A stretch of DNA of 64,000 nucleotides from Plectosphaerella cucumerina (GCA_020746995.1 JAGPXD010000007.1:1054001-1118000); one strand, 5' to 3'; positions 9,040 to 20,276 are shown, counted from the first letter of the stretch. The notes: generated by a model from the sequence alone, not told the origin. Program-made: numbers and translations.

Positions 9040-12000
9040 ATGTCGCGAAGACGTCGAGCATTACACCGCCTGGGCGAAGAACCCATCTACTGCGAAGCAG
9101 AACCCTCCGAGATCATCCACGAAGGACTGGTCAATGAGTCATTCCATGGCTCATCCTCTGCAAGGATATCGGCATACGAAGCCTCTGCCGCCAGGTTTCT
9201 AGGTGGCTGCACAAGACCTATTCTCACGGCAACGCTCCGAGGCCCCTTCGACAAGTCTTTCGACAACCCTTGGAAATACAGGGAATCCAAGGTCGCCCCT
9301 CCAATCGTCAAGCCTTCCACCACAAAACCTTCTGGAGTTCCTCTCTCCATCGTCTCGAGAACTGGCGCTGACAAACAAACCACGACATGCCACCTGCCCA
9401 GCCCGGTCAGTCTGGATCACAAGGTGTGCGAGGAGACCCACGACTATCTAGGCGATGAGGACCTTGATAGAGTTGAGGTCTGGAGGTCTTCGGTGATCAG
9501 TAGTCGTCATGAACCGGTTGCCGTCTGGGCGCCACCTCCGGAGTTGACGCCGGGTCGCAAGCGGAGAGCGAATTCTACCGAATGGCTCAAGAGTGTACAG
9601 AACAAGCGTCGTCGAACACAAGCACTCGATCATACAGATAATATGGATGAGCTATCCATCATCGCACATGGCAACGACACCAGCCCCGCCATCCCGATGC
9701 CGAGCAGCGACCCCATGGACGAGGACGAGATCCAAGCCCACGTCCAGTCAGAAGCCTCCAACACATCGTTCGAAACCCCGAGTCGGCGATGTCCCTCCCG
9801 AAGAGGCTTCCACCGTTCGCCACGACGAGGTCTTGAGACGATAGAGTCCGACGACGAGTTGTCAAAACCCAGCGAATCGATCAAGAAACCCCGCATCTGG
9901 AAAGCAGCTTCGGCACGGTCACAAATATCACGACATGCTCCAGGGACGTCTCCCCGAAGCAGCCCCAGCCGACGCTTCCTTCGTGCGACGACGACAACAC
10001 CTGGCATAGAAAGAGTTGTCCAAAACACCGACAAGACTGCCACTCCTGCCGAATTCGAGACCCAACAAGACAACAGCTTCATCTTCCGCGCGCGGAAAAA
10101 GAAGAAGAACCCACTTCAACCTCATCCCACCCTGCTCCCTGGTCATCCTTCGTCCGACGGCGCCAATTCCGACATCACTTCACCAGGACGTGTCCAGATT
10201 CCGACAGCAGCCCACAGCTCCCATATTCAGGTTCCCGATAGTCCTCACAAGTTGCCCTCTGCGGGCGAGCAAGTCCAGGGTCCTCGCAATGCGACACCCG
10301 AATCCGACATTATCCCAACATCTCAGCCTGCACATGATTCAAAAGCTCTCTCGGTGGCTAGGAAGAGCTCTCCATATATTCATCCATCCAGCCCGCCTGG
10401 TCAAGTCGACAATGCGCCTTCGGCAATCAGTCCCTTGCAGGCCCGGGGCATAGCAGAGGGTCGCCCAACCGATGATTCTAGTCCGGCAACACCTATCATG
10501 GATAACACCGAGATCTCAGTTGCTGAGCAGGCATGCGTCGAGGCACACAGCGACCTACACAGCGAGCCGCAGGTCGAGCCGCAGGTTGAACCGCAGGTCG
10601 AGGCGCAGGTTGAACCGCAGGTCGAACCGCAGGTCGAACCACAGGTCGAACCACTGGTCTCCACAGAAGCGATGGAAACATCCGACGTCGAAGTTCAGAC
10701 AGCCGCTGTTACCGAAGATCAAGTCCGGCTTGATGCCGCGCAAGCCATGGTCCATCTCAAATACGGAGAAGAAAGCATGGGCCAAGCTTCAGCCCTTCCC
10801 GAAGTTGGCCTGGAGCTTCCAAGTGTAATGGACGAGCCCTCTCCTTCGCCAGAGAAGACGACTGCAACACTGCCAGACGAGGGGCCTGCCACCACCGAAT
10901 CTCAACAGTCTCCATGGCAAGCAAGCGTACCGGAGCCTGCTTGCACTGTTTCCCTCTCCGACGACCATCTGGAACGCCCGCAATCTCAGCTCTCTGACCC
11001 GCCTGCGTTCAGCCAGGCAGTCGAGCCGATCCGCAACGAATCTCAACAGACACCTTGGTGCCAGGACTCGCACTATTCGCCTCTTCCACAGGTCCTTGTC
11101 TCTTCCAATCCTTCTCCCATTGGAGTAACCGACAGTCCCGACACCGAAGGCCCGTGGGCTCGTCGGATCCGCCAGGCGCACGAAGCGGCTCAGCTCGCAA
11201 TCAGCTCGCTTACCTGGCCCGATCTCCTTTCGCAGCACATGTGCCACTCGATGAAGGACCCGCTGCCCGATAATGTACCCGAGGATTCGAGATCCGTCGC
11301 GTCGGGCGACACCCACAGCCTTCACACTGCTCCTTCCACGCCGACTGGGGAGGGGCCTGACACGGTCTTTGAAGATGCCTCCAGCCCCCGTGATGGGCAG
11401 GTGTTAGCCACCCCGAAGGATACATCCTTCCAGACTGGCTTCGTTCTGAAGCCATTCGCCGCCTTCAGGTCTCCAACCTCTGAGTTGCGCTCTTCTCCTA
11501 CACGCAATCGAGGCGTGTCCTGCCGCATTGGTGCCAGGAGTCGGTCCATCCTGGTCAGACGCGACCCTTCCACTGCATCAATTCGCAGCAAGAAGCTGGT
11601 GTCATGGGCTTCGCTGAACGAACAGTCGGATGACACTGCCAGCCCTGCAACCCTCGCAACAACCCGATCAAGGGCTTCGTCGCCGCCTCCGGATCAAGCC
11701 CTTGCCGACCTGCCAACTGGCGAGAAGGATCCCTTCAGGAAGCACTTCTCAGCTATCAAGAAGAAGGCCAAGGGGCACCGCCACCGCATCTTGCCCAGCG
11801 CATCTCAGCAGGTCTGGCGCAGCCCGTCTCCCACAGCCATGGCCAATGCCTTTATTATGGCAGACGAGCTGGCCAAGAGTTCTCGCGACGCTGAGGCACC
11901 CGCTGGAAAGCCCGACGCTTCTCCCGTCGCCGTCTCGCCTGAGGTAGACGAAAGCTTTGACGATGTGGACGAGGTGCTCCGGAACCTGGGCGACTTCCTC

Positions 12001-12126
12001 GACATGGTGGATGTCGAGGCTGATGTTGAGAAGGCAAAAGCAGACCTCTCGGCAGGGAAGACGTCTGAAAAGATGTCTCTTACAGCAGGGAGGAGGTCAA
12101 CATCTGCGGTCGGCGCTACTCGTTGA
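9040..12126 (+). CDS. Protamine P1-like fungal protein, mostly disordered
   Basis: This is an intronless frame of 1028 residues. The N-terminal ~85 residues match a pattern shared by fungal proteins annotated 'protamine P1': an Arg-rich start, then EPIYCEAEPSEIIHEG, then a helix ending AARFL, then TATLRGPFDKSFDNPWKYR. This decides the start at 9040. The rest is low complexity and rich in Ser, Pro, Thr, Asp and Glu, with basic patches such as NKRRR near residue 190 that could be nuclear signals. Residues ~508-539 are a run of Glu-Pro-Gln-Val units. A second conserved-looking block near the C-terminus (KDPFRKHFSAIKKKAKGH, then an acidic DESFDDVDEVLRNLGDFLDM helix) may be a docking element. The molecular role is unknown; the family name reflects composition, not function. 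Confidence 0.75.
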   Translation: MSRRRRALHRLGEEPIYCEAEPSEIIHEGLVNESFHGSSSARISAYEASAARFLGGCTRPILTATLRGPFDKSFDNPWKYRESKVAPPIVKPSTTKPSGVPLSIVSRTGADKQTTTCHLPSPVSLDHKVCEETHDYLGDEDLDRVEVWRSSVISSRHEPVAVWAPPPELTPGRKRRANSTEWLKSVQNKRRRTQALDHTDNMDELSIIAHGNDTSPAIPMPSSDPMDEDEIQAHVQSEASNTSFETPSRRCPSRRGFHRSPRRGLETIESDDELSKPSESIKKPRIWKAASARSQISRHAPGTSPRSSPSRRFLRATTTTPGIERVVQNTDKTATPAEFETQQDNSFIFRARKKKKNPLQPHPTLLPGHPSSDGANSDITSPGRVQIPTAAHSSHIQVPDSPHKLPSAGEQVQGPRNATPESDIIPTSQPAHDSKALSVARKSSPYIHPSSPPGQVDNAPSAISPLQARGIAEGRPTDDSSPATPIMDNTEISVAEQACVEAHSDLHSEPQVEPQVEPQVEAQVEPQVEPQVEPQVEPLVSTEAMETSDVEVQTAAVTEDQVRLDAAQAMVHLKYGEESMGQASALPEVGLELPSVMDEPSPSPEKTTATLPDEGPATTESQQSPWQASVPEPACTVSLSDDHLERPQSQLSDPPAFSQAVEPIRNESQQTPWCQDSHYSPLPQVLVSSNPSPIGVTDSPDTEGPWARRIRQAHEAAQLAISSLTWPDLLSQHMCHSMKDPLPDNVPEDSRSVASGDTHSLHTAPSTPTGEGPDTVFEDASSPRDGQVLATPKDTSFQTGFVLKPFAAFRSPTSELRSSPTRNRGVSCRIGARSRSILVRRDPSTASIRSKKLVSWASLNEQSDDTASPATLATTRSRASSPPPDQALADLPTGEKDPFRKHFSAIKKKAKGHRHRILPSASQQVWRSPSPTAMANAFIMADELAKSSRDAEAPAGKPDASPVAVSPEVDESFDDVDEVLRNLGDFLDMVDVEADVEKAKADLSAGKTSEKMSLTAGRRSTSAVGATR
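10564..10656 (+). repeat. In-frame 12-bp minisatellite (EPQV repeat)
   Basis: About eight copies of a 12-bp unit (GARCCGCAGGTY, with single changes such as EAQV and EPLV) encode tandem Glu-Pro-Gln-Val tetrapeptides inside the protamine-P1-like protein. The unit length is a multiple of three, so copy-number change would leave the frame intact. Confidence 0.9.
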
Positions 12127-12320
12127 CATGGCTTCCATCAAGCTCAAATGTCGGCAGTAGCTGTTACGCATGTGTGGTTTCTTGAATTGGACGTTTGGGG
12201 GCAGCCAAGAGTGTGTTTTAGATGTTTATACCCCCGCATGGACCAAGATCATCACTGTGGTGGCAGGCCAGGCGATGCTAAGACCATGAATTTCAGACCA
12301 GTGTTCTTTTCATCTACATC

Positions 12321-12724
12321 CTAATACCCTCTCCTCCTCTCATTCCAGTGCATCGTGTAGCCGAGCATCCAAAGGGCGTCCATGTTATCCTCTGACGGCT
12401 TGAAGCCGGACTCCTCGAGGATTTTCTGTTGCCTGCTGCCATACATCTTGTACAGACTTCCCACATGAGGAAGCTGAACGGCAGCCAGCTCGCGTGCTGA
12501 AAGTCCATGACATAGATCGGATTTGATGGCTTCGATGGGTGAAGAAACTTGTCGATCAGGTCGTTGAACTCCCTGTTTCCACGGGCAAGACTTCGGACGC
12601 AGGCCCAGAAGCGACCGTGAATGCTTTGCGGATCATCGTCCTGCCACATCGGGTGGTCGTCGATTTCGAGGCGAGCGTACAGATCATGGACGTCATCATA
12701 GGTATGAATACCACTTCCGATCAT
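12321..12724 (-). pseudogene. Frameshifted fragment of a phosphotransferase-like gene
   Basis: The first minus frame reads a helix-rich segment and then NPIYVMDFQHASWLPFSFLM, which resembles the aspartate-containing motif of fungal aminoglycoside-phosphotransferase-like proteins (usually VDFEHASFLPFSF). Right after LMWEV near 12465 the frame turns to nonsense. The neighbouring frame continues plausibly as YKMYGSRQQKILEESG, then NMDALWMLGYTMHW, and stops at 12321-12323. The join needs a shift of one lost base or two gained, and no intron fits the gap. The kinase N-lobe and ATP-binding part are absent upstream, where a minisatellite begins. I read it as a decayed 3' remnant. Family assignment is moderate; the frame break is clear. 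Confidence 0.55.
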
Positions 12725-13340
12725 GGTGGGGGACCGACAACAGCGTCGCGCAGAACTGCGATAGCCCGGCCAGGACCGAGCTGAGTTGCGCCTCTGAATG
12801 AACAGCTACGGCGAATGAACAACTACGGCGGATGAACAGTTACGGCGGATGAACAGCTACGGCGGATGAACAGCTACGGCGGATGAACAGTTACGGCGGA
12901 TGAACAGTTACGGCGGATCAACAGCTACGGCGGATGAACTGTCATTGCTCTTCATTGATCCAGGCAACTATGTCGACACATCGTCACCAATTTCAAATGA
13001 GGAGCTACAACTCGCGTCACCCGCAGTGATCATTGTCGTTCTAGGTAGTTCTTGCCCCTTCTGAGCGATTGTGCTACCACTGCACCGAGCCCTGAGAAGT
13101 GATCTCGGGGGGGTGAATCGTACGAAGTCCACGTCCTCTGAAGTCCAGTCTGTTGAACCTCGAGTGACACACTGTCAGGTGACACCTTCCCTAGGTATAT
13201 ATGTTACTTTTCCTTTGTCAGGCTCAAGTAGTAGCACCTCTGCAAGTCTAATTTCCCCTCTATTATCATAATAACGAAGCCTAAGGTCACCCGTGTTAAG
13301 GATCGCAGCGACGAAAGAGCTGCATAATTATAACACCTTT
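12725..13340. other. Repeat-bearing, AT-rich spacer
   Basis: This interval holds the 17-bp minisatellite and about 390 bp of unique, AT-richer sequence up to the stop codon of the transporter gene. No coding signal is visible. Confidence 0.6.
12796..12945. repeat. 17-bp minisatellite, about nine copies
   Basis: The consensus is GATGAACAGCTACGGCG, with variants AGTTACGG, AACTACGG and GATCAACAG. The array starts with a degenerate unit (GAATGAACAGCTACGGC) and ends with a broken one (GATGAACTGTCATTG). It abuts the 5' end of the phosphotransferase-like remnant. Confidence 0.92.
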
Positions 13341-15148
13341 TTAAGAGATCCACCGCGTGGCGTTCGTGCCCACCAGCTTCTTGTTCATTCTGGTATAGTG
13401 CCAGTACAGCCCGAAGCTCAGTACAGCGCCGACAATGAGGAATCCCGCGTTAAGTGCGTGGCCCAACTTGTAGAAAGGCTTGTCTTGCGCCCTGTAGATC
13501 CAAACGCCGATGATCTGGCCTGGGCCAGTGAAGGCGATGTTGAGGCCAGATGCCAAGGAGCCCGCGGTAGTATTGCGGACGTTGTCAGAGACCCAGGCGC
13601 AGAGAGCCGGCAGGCCAGCAAACACGCCGGCCGTGGCGATGCAGAGGAAGCCATAGCGGACTGCAAACTGTTCTCCAGGAAGCGTGGCTGGAGGTCATTG
13701 GTTAGCAACAAGCAACTCGACGAAGGACACGCCGACACGGAACACGACTCACCCTGGATGATGAAGGCGATGGCACCCACGGAGAAGCAAGTTCCCGCAA
13801 TCAGGCCTCGCATCTTCTTCTTATCAGAAAGAATACCAGCTCCAAGGGTCACTACATATGCCACAGCATAAGGCGGCACGGTGAACAGCTGGGCTTGCAG
13901 ATCGCGGTAGCCAAGGCCCTGGACGATGGTGGGCGCGAAGAGTGACAGGGACGAGACGCCGACGCCAAGGCAGAGGTAGGTGAAGTAGTGAACCCAGAGG
14001 CGCAAGGTCAGGAGAGTCTCTTTGGCGTCATTCCAGTTCAGTTTTGCGTTGCTTCGGTATTGTTAGTGGACAATTCAGTGCTATGGTAGATGAAGGAAGC
14101 TTACCCCTGAGAGCAGTTGAGACCAAGGCGCTGGACCTGGACGCGCTTCTCTTCCTCCGTGAGCCATCCGGCGTTCTCGGGGTAGTTGGGCATATAGAAG
14201 AATACCACAACACCCAAGATGACTGCAAGAACCAAAGTCAGCGATCGTTCGGAGTAGATCTCTGGTGAAACTAACCGGATGGAACGCCCTCAACGATGAA
14301 CAGCCACCGCCAACCTTCCAGGCCACCAGCACCATTCATGTGCCCAACACCAAAGGCAATTGCTCTGATGAAAGTGTCAGTCAGTCTTGGCCATCAAGCT
14401 GGAAAAGTGGCTCATGAGGTGAAGGTACTTACCCGCCAAACGCGCCGGCCATCGTGGCAGAGCATAGGAAAACGGCGATCCGAGTCGCCCGCTCTTCGGG
14501 TTTGTACCAGAAACTCATGAAGAAAATCATGCCGGGGAACACGCCAGCTTCAAAAGCGCCGAGGAAGAAGCGGAGAATGGCAACTGTGGCGAAGCTGTTG
14601 GCTCCAGCGATGCCAGTGCAGATGGAGCCGAAGCAGACGATGAGGATACCCAGCCATCGACTGGGGTTGAGGACTTTCATGGCGAGGTTGCTGGGTGCCT
14701 CGAACAAGGAGTAGGCGACCAAGAAGAGCATCAGGGCGATTGTGAACTGGTAGTTGGTCATGCCAGTCGAGTCCATCATGTTGTCGCCAGTGGAGGAGTT
14801 GAGGATCTTTGCGTTGCCTGTTTGGGGACATGAAGTCAGCGGATGTCGAGACAGCTTGCTCGGAGGAGGTGGTTCATACCAATGTTGGACCTGTCAAGAT
14901 AACACAGGAGATAGATGAGAGCCGTGTACGGCATGAGGCGCATGTCCGTCTTGCGAAGGATTCTAAAGCCGTCGTTAGCTGAGGTTTTCTTGTTGGGGAT
15001 CACCTCCGAAAACCTGGAACCCATACCTCTTCTCGATTTCCCTATCAATCTCGGGCATCTCAGGACCCTGCCCGTCATGATTCTTCTCATCTTCCTGGAA
15101 CTCGACATCTTGCTGAGAGTTGTTCTTCTCGATCGGGTGTGTCGACAT
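13341..15148 (-). CDS. MFS carrier, anion:cation symporter (Dal5/Tna1-like) type
   Basis: Seven exons (15148-15027, 14962-14880, 14817-14433, 14364-14276, 14222-14105, 14051-13753, 13687-13341) give 480 residues with canonical splice sites and a length divisible by three. After a charged cytoplasmic N-terminus come KTDMRLMPYTALIYLLCYLDRSNIGN, the family's TM1 signature (cited as KTDMRL and LCYLDRSNIGN), then LFLVAYSLFEAPSN, FFLGAFEAGVFPGM and SFWYKPEERATRIA, all hallmarks of the plasma-membrane ACS family that imports organic anions such as allantoate, nicotinate or aromatic acids. Twelve membrane segments are expected. It sits at one edge of the catabolic cluster, transcribed in the same direction as the adjacent regulator gene, and probably imports the cluster's substrate. 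The exact substrate is not readable from sequence. Confidence 0.85.
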
Positions 15149-15764
15149 GGTTGGTTGAGTCGTTGCTGTTGCCAGCGTCGTCTTGGGTTCGGCTGGTTGC
15201 TTGATTCTTGAGAAGTAGCAAGAGATGCTTGGGCCAGAAGTCCAATGCAGATCTCGACGGATCTTGCGTGAGTCTTGTAGACCTGGGGACCACAGACTTG
15301 CCTGCCAGTTGCGTTGGGCCCGATTCCTCGGGACACGGCAGTGCATCGCATCCCAGAAGCTCCTGTGCGGGGAGGAGGGGGAGGTTCGGGGAAACGACAT
15401 GGTTCCCCGTGGGGAAGCAGAGGCGATACCCGACAGACGAGCAGAGGACGGGGGATGGGACTTCGGGGAACACTAGTGGCGGCTTGACATCCGTGAAGCG
15501 ATTCAAGATCGACCTTGCCGCGGCGAAAGACCCGACCGAGCCACTGCTAGCGCCTTGACTTCGGTCCCGTTGTGGTACAATGTGATCCTTCGCCCACCCG
15601 GCTGAGACCTAATACGAAGCTCCTGACTGGTGGGCGTGACCCGAGAGCCGTTTGCCATTTCTTCCGTCTCTCGAGGCACTCGTCACTAAACACACCGGGA
15701 GACCAAGGGCAAGATACTGGGCAGAGCAAGCCGTGCCTCGCAACTCGGGTGTTGATTACAGTCA
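15149..15764. other. Intergenic, transporter promoter side
   Basis: This 616-bp spacer lies between the transporter start and the stop codon of the zinc-cluster regulator. It contains a CCCGACA site near 15429 that resembles motifs in other cluster promoters. No gene is seen. Confidence 0.5.
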
Positions 15765-18247
15765 TCAGATGATGTAGAAGTGACAACCAAACATCTCCTG
15801 GCAAAGGAACTTGCCGTCGACTCGCTGACCCCGCCTGACCTGCTGGTCTATGAGCAAGCGCAGCAACGACGACACCTTCAGAGCGTTTTGCGCCCCTTTC
15901 TTGTCTAGCCTGAACGTCGGAAGCTCGTCAGTGGCCGAGCTTGCGCCATCCTTCGGCCGGTCATCAGCTGCACTGACCGCCGTCGGTTTAGGTCCAGCGA
16001 CGGCGAGATCAAGCTCGCCCAGAGCCCTGAGCTGCTGAACCGCCCAGTCCTGCTGGACCGGATCCTGCACCTCGCAGCCGAAGAGGAAGCACGTCCACAG
16101 AAGACCCGGGTGTATGACGTTGTCCGCCGTCCGCTCCAAGGCAGTATCAAAAGCCAGCTCGCCCACAGGCTGCCCGACGCTTCGTCGCATCATCTTTCCT
16201 GTCTCGTCCATAGCCTTCAGCGAGATGGGCGTATGCTTCATAGACCAGTAGGCCACACGGTGTATGTAGATGAAGTGTGTCCAGAAAGTCGCGATGTACA
16301 CGCTGAAGAGCTGTTCCAGCCGCCGAGCGATGCTCTCGCTGACGAATTGCTTCAGCTGATCGGCGGTCAGATTGAGGATGCCAGGTCTCTTGCGCCACAG
16401 CTCCTGAAGGTCGTCTTCGAATCCCATGCAAGCTGTCATGACTTCGTACTCGTCCTCGGGCGTCTCGCGGGAGCGATGATGGCGGTCGTGGCATCCTATG
16501 CGCCGGGAAAAAGCCTGGGAGACGAGGTGAAACTCAAAGGCGGGCTGGAGTAGGATCTTGAAGATGTCTGTCTTGACAATCCGTGGGGGCAGTGACGCTG
16601 GGGCTTTGGTAGCAAGAAGATATGCAAGCCTGTCGTTGCGAGACTTGGGGCCACTGCTCTGGATGGCGCTCCTCCCGCGACTGGACCTGGTGTGGCTCGT
16701 GACCTCTGAGTACTCGTCGCTGGCATCTTCGTCGTTGACGACATCGGTATGGCCAATCTGTGGGCGGGACTGTACCGCGACCTTGAGCGCAGGTTCGGTG
16801 AGGAGATGATGGCCCCCAAGATGGCTCATCTTGGCATCGAGGAGGTTGAGCCATTGAAGAAGATGCATCGAGCCAGAGCACCAGTCGGTGCCTCTGACGA
16901 TAATCTGCTCAGCAAGGTCTGACGGGAAATGTGGCCGAATTTGATCTCTATCATCGAAGCCAGTCTGGCGCAGGGTCAGCGAGGGATCCGGCGAACAGGA
17001 AGAGCTGAGAGAGAGCGAACCTCGAACCATGCCATAAGGAATGTCGCGACGAGGAGCGGGTTGCTTTTCTTGCTAGCCCAATCAGTCTGTGTCAGCTCAA
17101 TCTCCATGGCTGTGCGAGCGGCCTCATGAAGACGGGCAGCAAGCAGAGCCTCATTGTGGCCGTTCATGCGGCCTCGGACCGACGTCGTAGGCGCCATCAT
17201 GATGGTAGTCAAGGCGCACAGAGCAAGATTGACGTATTCGTTGCTACTGCTCCTCGCCTCTTTCAGCAGGAACCTTTTGATCCTGGGCCATCCGAGCGGA
17301 TCGACGCCGACCAGCGCTGCAGGCGGCCGGATATCGCGTTCAAAGTATGACAAGAGCTCCTGCCGCCGCTCTGGGGAGAGTAGTGGGGGGCAGTATGTGA
17401 AGGGTGGTGACAGTGATGATGCAGCCTCAGTGCCTGGGGCTACGCTGTTCTCCAGCGTAGCTACAGGGGCCCGATCGCTGTGGACACTGAAGGGAGGTGG
17501 CTCTTGTGCTGATGGCGCCGTCGCCGCAAACTGCCATGTCGGTGGCAGCTGGGCTGGCGTATGCCCCAGTGGCATCGAGTGCGTATCGGGGTCGTATTCG
17601 AAGTTCAGCAGGTTGGCCGAGTTGGTGAATGCCAGCGAGGGGAAGGAGAAGATGGGGTCTGGAACAGGTATGTAGTCGCCGAAGGATAGGTGCTGATCGT
17701 GCCAGGGCAGAACATCTACCAAGGCCGCGCCAGATATGTGTTGGCCAGACCCTTGAGCTGCTGCCAGGTTGGCCATGATGGCGCTGTCGCCGGCCGAGCC
17801 TGGTGTGAGGGAGCAATTGATGGCACTGTTGTGTTGTAGGCCGTGGGATTCTCGTCGACCATGTCCTGGAGTCGTCATCGGTGCTGCTTCAGGGGTCGAC
17901 AGGGCCTGTAGTGATGCGACGGCTGCATCCCCAGCGTCGCCATCGACCCCAGCAAACCCCGAGTCCTCATCGTGGCTCCAGCCTTCGTTTGCAGCGTTGA
18001 TCGAATCCATGATTTCAGCTTCGGTGTCGAGGGATTGCGACTCGGAGACGGTCCTTCTCCTCGAGCGACGCTGGGGTGGCCGGAAGACACAATCCAGCTT
18101 CAGGCGGTTGCAGTGGCCGCAGATGGGCTTCGACTCGTCGCATCTCACTCGGCGCAGCTTGCAGGCCTGACATCCGTTCTTCGATCGAGGCCCCGAGCGC
18201 CCGAGACCAGCTGTTTGGCGACGTTTGATGGAAGTCTTTGAGGTCAT
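15765..18247 (-). CDS. Zn2Cys6 transcription factor, cluster-edge regulator
   Basis: Two exons (18247-17021 and 16964-15765) encode 808 residues. The zinc cluster is complete: Cys26, 29, 36, 43, 46 and 53 in the order C-x2-C-x6-C-x6-C-x2-C-x6-C, followed by a basic linker (RRSRRRTVSES) and a Ser/Ala-rich spacer. From about residue 290 a C6-regulator middle-homology region begins (FTYCPPLLSPERRQELLSYF, then PRIKRFLLKEA). The intron 16965-17020 has an atypical donor GTTCGC but a good GCTGAC branch site, and it restores the frame to TGFDDRDQ. The gene lies between a transporter and a thiolase, which fits a pathway-specific activator. No DNA target can be deduced. Confidence 0.85.
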
Positions 18248-18639
18248 GGCAGTACGCTGGGCCAGACGACAACTTGAAGCAGAGTGAGATGGGGTGGTAG
18301 ATGTTAGACTTCGTTGGACTAGAAGAGAAGCTGAGCCTGGGTCATTACAGCAGGTCGCGGACTGGAATTGCTGGGCCCGCTTCCCCTCATTCCCAGCGCA
18401 AAACTGGCCTAACGGGAGCTTGCCAGCTTCCAGTTAGCGTCTTTGTGCTTGGCCACTGCCTGTGATGGTTGCCCGTTCTTTCAGCACGACAGAGCAACAT
18501 CAAGATGGCACGGCATCATTCTGCAGGTGAAGCATAACATCAGGAACATTAATGATGAGAGGATCATGATAAATAGTTCATGTATGCATGGGATTTTCAA
18601 GTCAAGGCCTTCTTGAGATGATGTCTTCAAGTTGCTCAT
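18248..18639. other. Promoter of the zinc-cluster gene and thiolase 3' end
   Basis: This 390-bp interval is AT-rich toward the thiolase side (18540-18620). No coding signal is seen. Confidence 0.45.
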
Positions 18640-20276
18640 TTACAGCTTAGCCCTTGCCTCATACGCCTGGGGGTCCTTGTTCCAGGGCAGTTCCGCTGTT
18701 GCCCACTTCGAAACCCCCTTAGGATGGGAGGTCACGCTTTCCCAATCAGACCGTGTGATCGATCTTGCCTCCTCAGCAGGATTGTACCCAAGCCTGTTCC
18801 TGCCATCCGTCTCCGGCCTGGTATCCTCCAACTTCGGGGCCTCACCTCCATCTGGCCGCTTGTAGATCGTCACCACCGTAGCTCCGCCGAGACCCATGTT
18901 GTGCTGGAGGGCGAACTTGGTGCCCTTCACCGCGCGACTCTTGGCCCAACCCCTGAGATGCCAGACTTGACAAATGTCAGCTGAAGTATGTACAACAGAT
19001 ATGGCTCGAACGGAGCGGAACTCACCAAGTTCAGCACACTGCGCGAGGCCGGTCGCGCCAAGAGGATGGCCCTTGGAGATCAGCCCCCTGAAGGATTGAC
19101 GATCCAGCCCTTTCCACTAGCGCCAACGCCCCCGTCAGGACCATACGTGAGACCACCGTCACGAACGAGCTTCCACGCCTCGCCTTCTTTCGCGAGACCG
19201 AGTCCCTCGAGAGCACACATCTCGTTGGTCGTAAAGCAGTCATGCAGCTCCACCACGGAAACGTCGCGGGCCGAAATGGCCGCCTGTTTGTAGGCAGCTT
19301 TGGCGGCTTGACGTGTCATTTCAGACCCAATGAGCTCAATCGCACTCTTGGTTTCGAAGAGGGCCGGTGTGTCTGTGGCGAGCGACTGGCCGGCAATCTG
19401 GATGGCTTGCTTCTTGAGATAGGAGTGGGATGCCAAGAAGGTCTCCGAAATCAATACCACGGCGGCAGCGCCAGTCTGTCGAGAAGACGTTAGAATCTTG
19501 GCAAAAAGAATCAGCTCTTCAATGGAGACGTACCGATGAAGGGCAGCATTGTAAACGCGTGATATCTCCCGAAACCGTTGGGCTCGCAAGGACATCGGCC
19601 GCTGTTACGGCCTTGGACAGCTGACTGTACGGGTTGTTCACACCATGCGTCCTGTTGACAGCCGTGATCTGGGCAAAGTCGTCTTTCTTCGCACCGCTCG
19701 GGCCGTACTTCTGCAGATATTCGGTCTGCGCATTGGCGTACAGCTGAGGAGTCCTGTTCTCGTTAGCATCGAATCCAGCAGCAGGCCTTCTGAGACTCAC
19801 CATCCCGGCGATGGCTTTCCCTTGTCAGCCTCTGGAATCTGCGTCTTGGACAGATCAAGGATCCTCGACAGAGGGTTCGTTCTGTCTTTGTAGATCTGAG
19901 GAAGAGGCCCTGGGTACATCTTGTCAAACCCAATGCAGAGGACGCAGTCGGCCTGGCCGGAGCGAATGGCCTGATTGGCAAGCCAAAGCCCCGTGCTTCC
20001 GGCGCTGCAGTAGTTGTTCACGTTGATGATCGGGACTCCGGTCATACCAAGAGCGTAAAAGACCCTCTGAGCGCAAGTGGAATCGCCGAACACGTACGAG
20101 CCGACTCCTTGATCGACGGAGTCGTAAGTGAGGCCAGCATCCAGCAGTGCTTTGACGCCTGCTTCCACGGCCAAATCGAGATAGTCCGAGTCGGGGTTGG
20201 CGGCCAGGGAAGCAGACTTCTTGGGCGAGTTGAATGGCGTCATGCCAACGCCGGCGACGTAGGTTGCAGATGACAT
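18640..20276 (-). pseudogene. SCP-x-type thiolase, PTS1 (AKL), apparent one-base frameshift
   Basis: Exons 20276-19801, 19753-19534, 19475-19026 and 18965-18640 carry all the signatures of an SCP-x-like acyl-CoA thiolase: MSSATYVAGVGMTPF, the nucleophile NYCSAGSTGL, ITRLQCCPSS, the HDCFT motif and a C-terminal AKL for peroxisomal import. The exons add to 1472 bases, one short of a multiple of three. The break is visible: after WIVNPSGG a TGA follows at once, while the next frame reads LISKGHPLGATGLAQCAEL, the conserved His loop. One base is missing in the G5/C5 run at 19084-19088. As written, the enzyme would lose its catalytic GHPLGATG loop and its AKL signal. It is either a recent mutation or a homopolymer sequencing error, and the otherwise intact sequence favours the latter. 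Reaction in the family: CoA-dependent cleavage of 3-ketoacyl-CoA. Confidence 0.85.

Noticed and set aside
8693..9202. Possible first exon of the protamine-P1-like gene
   Set aside because: The conserved protein start lies at 9040 in another frame, and no splice pair is needed to obtain it.
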